Part shown: positions 1 to 6,619 of the stretch, in pieces
Numbering within the stretch: position 1 is the first letter of the stretch
Layout of the letters: every line of letters begins with the position of its first letter
NCBI GenBank assembly: GCA_023266435.1
Contig: JAHFQF010000031.1
Span: 1 to 15,334 of the forward strand
Length of the DNA: 15,334 bases
Direction of reading: 5' to 3'
DNA from: Legionellales bacterium
Lineage (GTDB): Bacteria; Pseudomonadota; Gammaproteobacteria; Berkiellales; Berkiellaceae
Program-made: the position numbers and the translations under genes
The notes under the pieces: generated by a model
Told to the model about the DNA's origin: nothing
The model's database searches: none
The model's input: only the letters and a program-made list of their open reading frames with translations

Positions 1-2
1 AC

Positions 3-1175
3 TATATTCAATTTTTAGAAGCGCTGACAACCTTAGTGGATACACATACACAGGAGAAAATTCAAAGTGAGTTTAATCAAGCTTATGGAGATAGATTTGC
101 AGATTTTTTTAAAGAGCCTTTTGAACAATCTTTAGAGACTTGGATCGAATCTGCGAAAGTTGCCAAAAGTAAACGGTTAGATGAAGATTATGTTGTAAAA
201 TACGTACAGGAGCAATCTTTGCCCTCTGTGGTTTTGGTGCATCATGCAACCAGTGGAAGACTAGATGAGCGCTCTAAATGGAGCAAAGGTGTGCATGCCT
301 TAGTGTCTTATCGACATCAAAAAGAAAATAATCAAGAAATGCTTATACCTGCTCCTAGCAAAACCATTGCTACAGCAACCGTGTATCAAAGTCTTGCCAA
401 ATATCAGCATCGTGTCGGATATTCTGGCACTTTAGGTCCAAAAGAATTTGTTGATGTTATGAGTCCACAACTTGTTTCAAACAGCTCTAAGCTGCCTATG
501 GTTTGTAAGTATCCTAGAGCAAAGCGTAACTTTAAAGGTGCAACCACCAGTACCTGGCCTAAGAAAACGGTACAGGGTAAGCAAGAAATGGACTATTTGA
601 GGCGCTTTGATTTTGCTCCTAGGTATTTTGATACCAGCGAATCTCATTTTTTGCATATCCTGAAGATGGTGCAAGAAGCGCAGCAAAGAAATCTCTCTGT
701 GCTACTTTTTTTTAAAACGATTAAAGCGTGTGAAAGCGTTAAAAATTTCTTGATGCAAAATGGTCTAGATGGACCGAATATCCAAATTTATGATGATAAC
801 CCTGGCGATCCGTTTAGACCGACAGAGAGTGAGCTGATTACTCATGCAAAGGAGCCCAAGAAAGTAACCATTGCTACTGCCGCTGGTAGCCGGGGTACGG
901 ATTTCGATGGAATCGATCTGGCAATCATTTGTGAGCCGGGTTTAGAAACAGTCATTGAACAACAGCAATCCCGGATTGGGCGAGATGGTGAGTTGGGTGT
1001 GACCTACCAACTGTATCAGATGTCATTTGAGAAACAGAAAAAAGCATCTGCTGAGAAAACAGATCCAATACCGCCGCCTCAGATCTTAGCTCAACATCCA
1101 ACGCATCAAAAAGAGCAAGAGGCACTGCATCAGGAATACAGCGCTCGGGTGAAAAAACGAATCGGACTTCAGTGA
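3..1175 (+). CDS. SecA-related DEAD-type ATPase/helicase, C-terminal part (5' end outside window)
   Basis: The reading frame is open to the left edge, so the GTG at 36 is probably internal and the gene is cut. Numbering from that GTG, residues about 50-132 match the end of SecA's first nucleotide-binding fold: DYVVK, a SGRL...RWSKGVHALV-like segment, then TATVYQSLAKYQHRVGYSGT, resembling SecA's 'IT-QN-FR-Y-KLAGMTGT'. Residues 220-326 match the second fold: LLFFKT, motif V TIATAAGSRGTDF at 278-290 and motif VI QQSRIGRDG at 310-318, with candidate arginine fingers R313 and R316. The protein ends about 55 residues later, so SecA's helical scaffold/wing domains and zinc-binding tail are absent. 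It is therefore unlikely to be the housekeeping secretion motor. A paralogous motor or large effector-like protein is possible; the true role is unknown. Its 3' end overlaps lnt by 7 bp in convergent orientation. Confidence 0.75.
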   Translation, partial: YIQFLEALTTLVDTHTQEKIQSEFNQAYGDRFADFFKEPFEQSLETWIESAKVAKSKRLDEDYVVKYVQEQSLPSVVLVHHATSGRLDERSKWSKGVHALVSYRHQKENNQEMLIPAPSKTIATATVYQSLAKYQHRVGYSGTLGPKEFVDVMSPQLVSNSSKLPMVCKYPRAKRNFKGATTSTWPKKTVQGKQEMDYLRRFDFAPRYFDTSESHFLHILKMVQEAQQRNLSVLLFFKTIKACESVKNFLMQNGLDGPNIQIYDDNPGDPFRPTESELITHAKEPKKVTIATAAGSRGTDFDGIDLAIICEPGLETVIEQQQSRIGRDGELGVTYQLYQMSFEKQKKASAEKTDPIPPPQILAQHPTHQKEQEALHQEYSARVKKRIGLQ

Positions 1176-2674
1176 GTTCTTGCGCTAAAGCGATAAAAAA
1201 ACGCACAGCTTAAAAACATCAATAATAGGACTGGCCAATACCCAAAGTGTTGCCAGGGTGTTCTGCCTTGATAGCCAGATAGCGTGTAGGAGAGGGTGGC
1301 TGCTTCAAATTGAGGCAAGCTAGCCAGTATTTGACCATCAGCATTGATGATACCGGTAACGCCGGTGTTGGTTGCGCGCAAAACAGGACGCCCGTTTTCA
1401 AGGGCGCGTACTGCCGCGATTTGAAAATGCTGCCAAGGGCCAATCGTTTTGCCAAACCAACCATCATTACTGACTGTGACAATAAAATCACTCAACTCAC
1501 TGATGTGTTTCATTGGATTGGCAAAGGCAATTTCATAACAGATGCTGGGAGCAAATTTCCAATCGCCCATGGGCAAGGGGGCTATCAGTGGTTGGCCTGC
1601 TTGAAAATCTGACATGGGTAATTTTAACCAGTTTAAAATAGGCTCTAGATACTTTTCTAATGGAATGTAATCACCAAAAGGCAATAAATGGGATTTTTCA
1701 TACAGCCCTTGGTGGACACCCAGCATTTGTAAGCGATTGCTAAATTTTTGCTCTGAAGTATAAAAATGCGGTACACCAATGAGCAGCGTTGCTTGATTGG
1801 TTTGCGCTTTTTCTTCTAAAGAGCTGAGGAGTGCGTTACTAAACGGAGTAGGGATCGTCAATGCAGTTTCAGGCCAAATAATTAATCTGTTTGTTTGCAA
1901 GTGGGACTCTGTGAGTTGCCAATAGTGCTCAAAAATCTCCATGGCATGATCTTGTTGCCATTTGATATCCACATCAGTATTACCTTGCACCAGGGTGACA
2001 GCTAATTGTTTCTCTGTGGGGTGGGTCCAGTGTATTTGTGTTAAGAGCACAGAAAGGCCACCAATCAGAGTAATCGTGAGCCCAAGTTGCAGACGATGCA
2101 GTCGTGAAACCTGTTTTTTGCATACCCAGTAGAGTAGGCCACTGATTGAGAGTGATATCCATGTCACAAGATAAGTGCTGCCGATCGCAAACCAGCCTTT
2201 TAAAAAGCTTTGACTGTGGGCATAGCCAATTAGCAGCCAAGGAAATCCGGTAAATACTGTTGAGCGCAGCGCTTCACCAATTAACCATAAACTTGGAAAC
2301 ACGGTGACGTAATATAATCGACTGTCGCGCTTAAGACGTTTAAAAATCAGAAGGGGTAGTACTAAGAGGCAACTACAATACAAAGCCAACAATAAAGCGA
2401 GGGACATGGCAAATGGCTCGGGCATCCCGCCAAAGACATGGATACTGTGACTGGTCCAAAGCAAGCCAACGCCAAAAAAGCCCAGACCAAATAATAGCCA
2501 GGCTGCATAAGTCTGTTTGCTAGAGAGCGAGTCTAATAGACTCAATTGACAGGCCAATAAAACAATCACAAGCCAAGCATGATGCCAAGGAGCGAACCCC
2601 AATGGCATCATGGCGCCTAAACATAAGCTGATTAGGAGGCAGATTGAGTTTTTACTTTTAATTGCTTGAGCCAT
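1169..2674 (-). CDS. lnt: Apolipoprotein N-acyltransferase
   Basis: Lnt is an inner-membrane enzyme that adds the third acyl chain, taken from phospholipid, to the N-terminal cysteine of lipoproteins. The N-terminal half is strongly hydrophobic with several membrane helices, including the conserved GFPWLLIGY segment. The C-terminal half is a nitrilase-fold domain. The catalytic triad is visible: Glu269 in IIWPETA, Lys327 in YEKSHLLPFGDYIPLE and Cys379 in SICYEIAF. WFGKTIGPWQHFQ and RATNTGVT are also family signatures. I choose the ATG at 2674 (501 aa; E. coli 512 aa) over the longer frame from 2734, because it places the first hydrophobic helix normally. This start lies inside the symporter gene (43-bp overlap), implying translational coupling. 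lnt usually follows corC directly; here the leader and symporter intervene, so lnt probably depends on their promoter. Confidence 0.95.
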   Translation of the reverse strand: MAQAIKSKNSICLLISLCLGAMMPLGFAPWHHAWLVIVLLACQLSLLDSLSSKQTYAAWLLFGLGFFGVGLLWTSHSIHVFGGMPEPFAMSLALLLALYCSCLLVLPLLIFKRLKRDSRLYYVTVFPSLWLIGEALRSTVFTGFPWLLIGYAHSQSFLKGWFAIGSTYLVTWISLSISGLLYWVCKKQVSRLHRLQLGLTITLIGGLSVLLTQIHWTHPTEKQLAVTLVQGNTDVDIKWQQDHAMEIFEHYWQLTESHLQTNRLIIWPETALTIPTPFSNALLSSLEEKAQTNQATLLIGVPHFYTSEQKFSNRLQMLGVHQGLYEKSHLLPFGDYIPLEKYLEPILNWLKLPMSDFQAGQPLIAPLPMGDWKFAPSICYEIAFANPMKHISELSDFIVTVSNDGWFGKTIGPWQHFQIAAVRALENGRPVLRATNTGVTGIINADGQILASLPQFEAATLSYTLSGYQGRTPWQHFGYWPVLLLMFLSCAFFYRFSARTH

Positions 2675-3972
2675 AGTACTTGCCCAGCTCCTAAACCAAC
2701 AAAGACAAGTAATGCTGAGAGCGTATCTAACCACTGAAATTGTTGCGCGATACTCAACAGTATACCAGCAATCATATTTAGATAAGCCAATTGCTTAGGG
2801 GGGGATTCTGTAAACACGCCAAACAAAATGGTCCAAAAGAGCATATAGATGGAAGTGCGATATGCTAAAATCATGGTCGGCACAATGTCTGTGACAGCAA
2901 ATGAAAATATCAATGCTAATAAACCAATCACAAATGTGATCACTTTGGCTTGGTTAACAGAAACGTTCTTCTTAAAATCCATGGCTACGTTACTGCTGAT
3001 AGCACATAGCAAAGAGTCTGCAGTGGATAAAATAGCCATTAAAATGGCGCAGGCTGCTAACGCTGAAATCGTAGGATTGGTAAAGGCTGTAATCGTCATC
3101 AAGAGGATGCTGTGGTTTTCGGGAACAACGATGCCTTGTTGAGAAGCTAAAATGCCTATCATGCCGGGCACTAAGCTGATGCTACCATAAATGAGGGCTG
3201 CTAACAGCGTGGCTTTGGTCACTGTGCGAGGGTTGGTTGCAGCAGCACAACGTTGCCCCATGTCTTGCCCAATGATCATAAAGAGCATAGGGAATATCCA
3301 CCAGTCACTCAATTGAGCGATGCTCAGCCATTGAATCTCTGCAGAAGCAGGTGCAGCAGCTTGCCAATCTACGGCAGGGATCAATAAAATGCCTAAGAAG
3401 CCGAAGATGCTAGTAATGATGAGTGCTTGAAAAATATCTGTACTGATCACGGCACGCAGTCCACCCATCACGGTATAGATGATGATGACCGTCCAAAAAC
3501 CAAACAACACTGCTTGATTATCAAAGCCTAATGTCAGAGAAAATTTTCGGCAGGCTACAATTTGTGCAACCAAAATAAAAAATAATGAGAAAATAGAGCA
3601 CAAGGCGGCCAATTGCCGTAAAAAAGTACTGTGGTAAATTTCTTCAAACAGGGCAGCTAAAGTCACGACCTGCATTTTTCGTATTTTTGCGCCTACCCCC
3701 AATGCTAAGAGTACCAAACCGGTAAACACACCCAAAGAGTAAAATAATCCTATCCAGCCGACTTTATAGGTCTCCTCCGAGATCCCAATGAGCGTGCCCC
3801 CGCCAAGTTGAGTGGCTAAGATTGTAACACTGAGTGCCCATAAGCCAACGCTGCGGCCGCCTAGAAAATAATCGGTGAGGTTATTTATGTTTTTGCTAGC
3901 ATACTTACCAAGTATTAGATATAAAACGGCAAAACCGCTTAATACGGCTAAAAAGAGAGTCATGTCCATCAT
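2632..3972 (-). CDS. Sodium:solute symporter (SSS family), substrate possibly histidine
   Basis: A 446-residue, almost wholly hydrophobic protein with about 12-13 predicted membrane helices. SSS-family signatures are present: NLTDYFLGGRSVG at 31-43, GGLRAVISTDIFQAL at 170-184 (as in PutP) and LSTADS at 315-320, where the Ser/Thr pair corresponds to the Na2 sodium site. It imports a small solute with Na+; the family covers proline, pantothenate, sugars and others, so sequence alone does not give the substrate. The only clue is the histidine-rich leader ORF just upstream. AAGGA at 3977-3981 is 4 nt from the ATG at 3972 but 7 nt from the second ATG at 3969, so translation may start at either. 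Both ATGs lie in a segment complementary to the leader's His codons. The gene overlaps lnt downstream. Confidence 0.9.
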   Translation of the reverse strand: MMDMTLFLAVLSGFAVLYLILGKYASKNINNLTDYFLGGRSVGLWALSVTILATQLGGGTLIGISEETYKVGWIGLFYSLGVFTGLVLLALGVGAKIRKMQVVTLAALFEEIYHSTFLRQLAALCSIFSLFFILVAQIVACRKFSLTLGFDNQAVLFGFWTVIIIYTVMGGLRAVISTDIFQALIITSIFGFLGILLIPAVDWQAAAPASAEIQWLSIAQLSDWWIFPMLFMIIGQDMGQRCAAATNPRTVTKATLLAALIYGSISLVPGMIGILASQQGIVVPENHSILLMTITAFTNPTISALAACAILMAILSTADSLLCAISSNVAMDFKKNVSVNQAKVITFVIGLLALIFSFAVTDIVPTMILAYRTSIYMLFWTILFGVFTESPPKQLAYLNMIAGILLSIAQQFQWLDTLSALLVFVGLGAGQVLWLKQLKVKTQSAS

Positions 3973-4057
3973 GGAGTCCTTAATTAAAATTTTTTAGAAA
4001 TAGGGTTGAGTGATTAAATATTAAGCAGCATGATGCTGATGATGACGATGGACATGA
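3960..4057 (-). promoter_or_regulatory. Leader/start-codon base-pairing element (candidate translational attenuator)
   Basis: On the minus-strand transcript, leader bases UCAUGUCCAUCGU (4057-4045, codons Pro17 to Arg21) can pair with AUGAUGGACAUGA (3972-3960), the first codons of the symporter. There are 11 consecutive Watson-Crick pairs, then one G-U and one U-A. The 72-nt loop between is AT-rich and holds the rest of the leader ORF and the symporter's Shine-Dalgarno. A ribosome stalled on the His codons would cover the 5' arm and free the start. A ribosome reaching the leader stop at 4021-4023 would leave it exposed and allow pairing. A competing 6-bp pairing of leader bases 4056-4061 with the leader's own ribosome-binding site (4114-4119) is also possible. 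The pairing is seen in the sequence; the mechanism is inferred. Confidence 0.5.
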
Positions 4058-4107
4058 GGATGGGAAAGAAACACCATAGATTGAGACATCTTGTACGTTA
4101 AACTCAT
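4021..4107 (-). CDS. Histidine-rich leader peptide, 28 aa, upstream of the symporter
   Basis: This ORF reads MSLTYKMSQSMVFLS followed by HPHVHRHHQHHAA and a TAA stop. Seven of codons 16-26 are histidine, all CAT. A near-perfect Shine-Dalgarno AAGGAGG (4115-4121) lies 8 nt before the ATG, and a promoter candidate sits just upstream. The stop is 48 nt from the symporter ATG. Short, well-initiated ORFs with runs of one amino acid are the hallmark of attenuator leader peptides such as HisL, where ribosome stalling senses charged tRNA. No GC-rich hairpin with a U-tract lies downstream, so transcription termination is unlikely; a translational mechanism is suggested by the complementarity described separately. 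Alternatives are a small metal-binding peptide or chance. The peptide has no hydrophobic transmembrane segment. Confidence 0.7.
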   Translation of the reverse strand: MSLTYKMSQSMVFLSHPHVHRHHQHHAA

Positions 4108-4131
4108 AATACGATCCTCCTTCTTATCCGC

Positions 4132-4142
4132 TGGTGTCACCA
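4132..4142. promoter_or_regulatory. Palindrome TGGTGTCACCA at the predicted transcription start
   Basis: A perfect inverted repeat with 5-bp arms around a single central T. It abuts the -10 box and covers the predicted start site of the leader transcript, where a repressor operator would typically lie. It is short enough to be chance. Confidence 0.3.
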
Positions 4143-4170
4143 CTATACCCACTTCTTATGAACTGTGCAA
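4142..4170 (-). promoter_or_regulatory. Sigma-70-like promoter for leader-symporter-lnt
   Basis: A TATAGT -10 box (4142-4147, 5 of 6 consensus) lies 17 bp from TTGCAC (4165-4170, only 3 of 6). Transcription would start near 4135 and give a short 5' UTR before the leader Shine-Dalgarno. The boxes overlap the end of corC. The weak -35 suggests that an activator is needed or that the call is wrong. Confidence 0.45.
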
Positions 4171-5025
4171 GCCATGTGACTGGATAGCGCTGGCGTCTAA
4201 TGGCTGTAATTTTAATAAATGAATGCGTCTATTATCTGAGTGAACCACAGTGAAGCGAAACGCATCGATGTCAATGACCTCGTTGCAGGCTGGTAAATGA
4301 CCAAACTGCTTAGCAACCAAGCCCCCGATGGTATCAAACTGCTCATCCGAAAAAGTGGTCTGAAAATACGCATTAAACTCTTCAATGGGTGTCACTGCTT
4401 TAATAGAGTATTCTGAGTCATTGTGTTTGCGAATATAAATTTCATCCCCTAAGTCGGTTTCATCGGTGATATCGCCTACAATTTGCTCTAACACATCTTC
4501 AATCGTGACTAGCCCAGTGACACCGCCGTACTCATCTACCACAATGGCTAAATGTTGCTGATTACGCTTAAAATCATGCAATAAAATATTTAAGCGTTTA
4601 TTTTCTGGTACAAAAATAGCAGGACGTACCAAATCTTTTAGCACAAAACTGTTTTGACGACCCTCTTGGCAAAAACTCAGTAAATCTTTAGCCAGTAAAA
4701 TGCCAATGACTTCGTCACGATTATCACCAATCACTGGAAACCGAGAATAACTGGATTCAGCAACAGTTTTTAAAATTTTGGCAAACGGGCTATCGCTTTC
4801 AATGACTGTCATCTGAGAGCGGGGTATCATGATATCACTGGCACGCATTTCACTGACATGCAGCACGCCTTCAATCATGGCTAATGCATCAGCATCTAAG
4901 ATTTCACGCTTTTGCGCATCTCTTAGCACATGCATGAGCTCTTTGCGATCTTGGGGCTCTGCCAAAAATGCTTGGCTAATGCGCTCTAACCACCCGCCAG
5001 TTGGGTTGATGTTGTCATCATTCAT
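4156..5025 (-). CDS. corC: CorC/HlyC-family CBS-domain protein
   Basis: This 289-residue protein (E. coli CorC/YbeX is 292) lacks the membrane DUF21 domain of larger relatives, so it is the soluble CorC type. Two CBS motifs span about 62-190, with SRFPVIG at 94-100 and DEYGGVTGLVTIEDVLEQIVGDI at 164-186. A CorC_HlyC transporter-associated domain covers about 205-275. CorC is linked to magnesium/cobalt efflux in enterics and, with its YbeZ/YbeY neighbours, to ribosome function; the exact role here is not shown by sequence. The ATG at 5025 follows GGAGA by 8 nt and overlaps the ybeY stop by 8 bp, arguing against the much longer open frame to 5148. A promoter for the next transcription unit lies over its last codons. 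Confidence 0.93.
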   Translation of the reverse strand: MNDDNINPTGGWLERISQAFLAEPQDRKELMHVLRDAQKREILDADALAMIEGVLHVSEMRASDIMIPRSQMTVIESDSPFAKILKTVAESSYSRFPVIGDNRDEVIGILLAKDLLSFCQEGRQNSFVLKDLVRPAIFVPENKRLNILLHDFKRNQQHLAIVVDEYGGVTGLVTIEDVLEQIVGDITDETDLGDEIYIRKHNDSEYSIKAVTPIEEFNAYFQTTFSDEQFDTIGGLVAKQFGHLPACNEVIDIDAFRFTVVHSDNRRIHLLKLQPLDASAIQSHGLHSS

Positions 5026-5491
5026 CAGTTGTATCTCCATATGGGTTTGCAAACCCCAATGATTGAAGGATTTCAATTTCATAGTTTTCCATGACTGTCG
5101 CTTCTTCCTGCTCTGTGTGATCATAACCCAGTAAGTGCAAAGTGCCATGAATCAATAAGTGTGCCCAATGCGCAACCAATGGTTTACCTTGCGCAACAGC
5201 TTCCTCTGCTAAGACGCTAGGACAAATAATAATATCACCGAGCAATGCATGCGGTACACCAGCTGGGAGATTAGCAGGGAAAGACAACACGTTCGTTGGT
5301 TTGTTTTTCTTACGGTAAGTGTCATTCAAGTGTTGGATTTCATCTGCAGACACTAGACTGAGCGCAATGATACTTTCTGTGTGGTGCTTACCTATAAAAG
5401 ATAACAACCAGCGTCGCATGTCTTCTTCAGCGGGGACATCCTCACAGTGACTGCGATTATCAATGTCTAATGTTAAAGCACAGTGAGTCAT
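5018..5491 (-). CDS. ybeY: Endoribonuclease YbeY (16S rRNA maturation)
   Basis: The UPF0054 zinc-binding signature HGTLHLLGYDH places the three histidine ligands at 115, 119 and 125, one residue from the E. coli positions. YbeY acts in 16S rRNA 3'-end maturation and 70S quality control in the cytoplasm. The ATG at 5491 gives 157 aa (E. coli 155). An upstream in-frame TTG at 5509 would add six residues, but neither start has a strong Shine-Dalgarno. The gene lies 60 bp after phoH and overlaps corC at its 3' end, the classic ybeZ-ybeY-corC order. Confidence 0.95.
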   Translation of the reverse strand: MTHCALTLDIDNRSHCEDVPAEEDMRRWLLSFIGKHHTESIIALSLVSADEIQHLNDTYRKKNKPTNVLSFPANLPAGVPHALLGDIIICPSVLAEEAVAQGKPLVAHWAHLLIHGTLHLLGYDHTEQEEATVMENYEIEILQSLGFANPYGDTTDE

Positions 5492-5551
5492 GTCAACATA
5501 ACCACGCAACAGGGTAACTTGCTTGCTAGGTACAGCTGTGCACGCATCTGT

Positions 5552-6553
5552 TTAAGATTTGTTTTTTTGTTCATAGTCATCATAAGCTTCAACAATGTGT
5601 TGTACGATAGGATGGCGTACCACGTCTTTATTTTCAAAGTACGTGAAGCTCAAACCAGGTACATTCGCGAGTATGGGCATCACTTGTTTTAAGCCGGATT
5701 GTGTATTTCGAGGTAGATCGATTTGTGTGATGTCACCAGTGATAACCACTTTGGACCCAAAGCCAGTTCGTGTAAGGAACATTTTCATCTGCTCTACTGT
5801 GGTATTTTGACTTTCATCTAAAATGACAAATGCATCATTGAGCGTGCGTCCACGCATATAAGCCAAAGGCGCGATTTCAATGATGCCGCGATCTAGGTAA
5901 CGACTTACTTTTTCAATACCGAGCATGTCATATAAGGCGTCATATAAAGGTCTTAAGTAGGGGTCCACTTTCTGCGACAAATCACCCGGTAAAAATCCTA
6001 AATGCTCACCTGCCTCAACCGCAGGGCGCACTAAAATAATACGTTTTACTTTTTCATGTTTCAAAAAATGCACAGCCAGGGCAACTGCCAGGTAGGTTTT
6101 ACCGGTCCCAGCAGGTCCTATGCCAAAATTAATGTCATTTTTTAAAATTGCTTGAATATACTGGCGTTGCCGATAATTTCTGGGCTCTAATTTCCCTTGT
6201 AAGGTATACAAGGTTGGGATGGTGCGCTCTGGCTCAGCGGAAGCAGTACGCGCTGTTGGCGCTGCCACATCAATGGCTTGCTTGATAGCCAGGTAAATAT
6301 CGCCAGGAGCCAGCATTTTATTGGTGGTAGTTTGCTCATACAGTGCGGTTAAAATCTTGATTGCCTGCTGGACTTGCACGCTGGGGCCAATCACAGTGTA
6401 CTGATTACTGCGATTTTGTATTTTGACACCCAACTCTGATTCAATCAGAGCCAAGTTTTCGTCCAAGCGGCCATGTAAGCTCATGAGACGGCTAGTGTCT
6501 GCGGGTTGTAAAATAACCTGTTCAGTCAAAGGGTGTGTGTGCAATGCTATCAC
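5552..6553 (-). CDS. ybeZ: PhoH-family ATPase (YbeZ)
   Basis: A 333-aa protein with an N-terminal nucleic-acid-binding (KH-like) region and a C-terminal P-loop ATPase domain. Walker A is GPAGTGKT at 146-153 and Walker B is VILDE at 243-247, followed by SQN. VRPAVEAGEHLGFLPGDLSQKVDPYLRPLYDAL is typical of the family (E. coli YbeZ is 346 aa). It is thought to be an RNA-associated ATPase partnering YbeY. The first conventional start is GTG at 6553, but its Shine-Dalgarno fit is poor: AAGAAGG ends about 14 nt upstream. That AAGAAGG is better spaced for an in-frame ATT three codons earlier. The frame has a stop a little further up, so the N-terminus is uncertain by only a few residues. Confidence 0.93.
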   Translation of the reverse strand: MIALHTHPLTEQVILQPADTSRLMSLHGRLDENLALIESELGVKIQNRSNQYTVIGPSVQVQQAIKILTALYEQTTTNKMLAPGDIYLAIKQAIDVAAPTARTASAEPERTIPTLYTLQGKLEPRNYRQRQYIQAILKNDINFGIGPAGTGKTYLAVALAVHFLKHEKVKRIILVRPAVEAGEHLGFLPGDLSQKVDPYLRPLYDALYDMLGIEKVSRYLDRGIIEIAPLAYMRGRTLNDAFVILDESQNTTVEQMKMFLTRTGFGSKVVITGDITQIDLPRNTQSGLKQVMPILANVPGLSFTYFENKDVVRHPIVQHIVEAYDDYEQKNKS

Positions 6554-6619
6554 GTTCTTAATGAATACCTTCTTATGATAGTGAGTTTAGCCTGAAAAAT
6601 CCACTATACCGAAGATACT

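Noticed and set aside
4023..4038. CAGCA/TGCTG hairpin at the end of the leader ORF as a classic attenuator terminator
   Set aside because: Five pairs with a three-base loop, followed by CTTAATATTTAAT rather than a U-run; too weak for intrinsic termination.
4018..4062. GATG-type simple repeat on the plus strand
   Set aside because: It is the antisense of the CAT codons in the leader ORF and needs no separate explanation.
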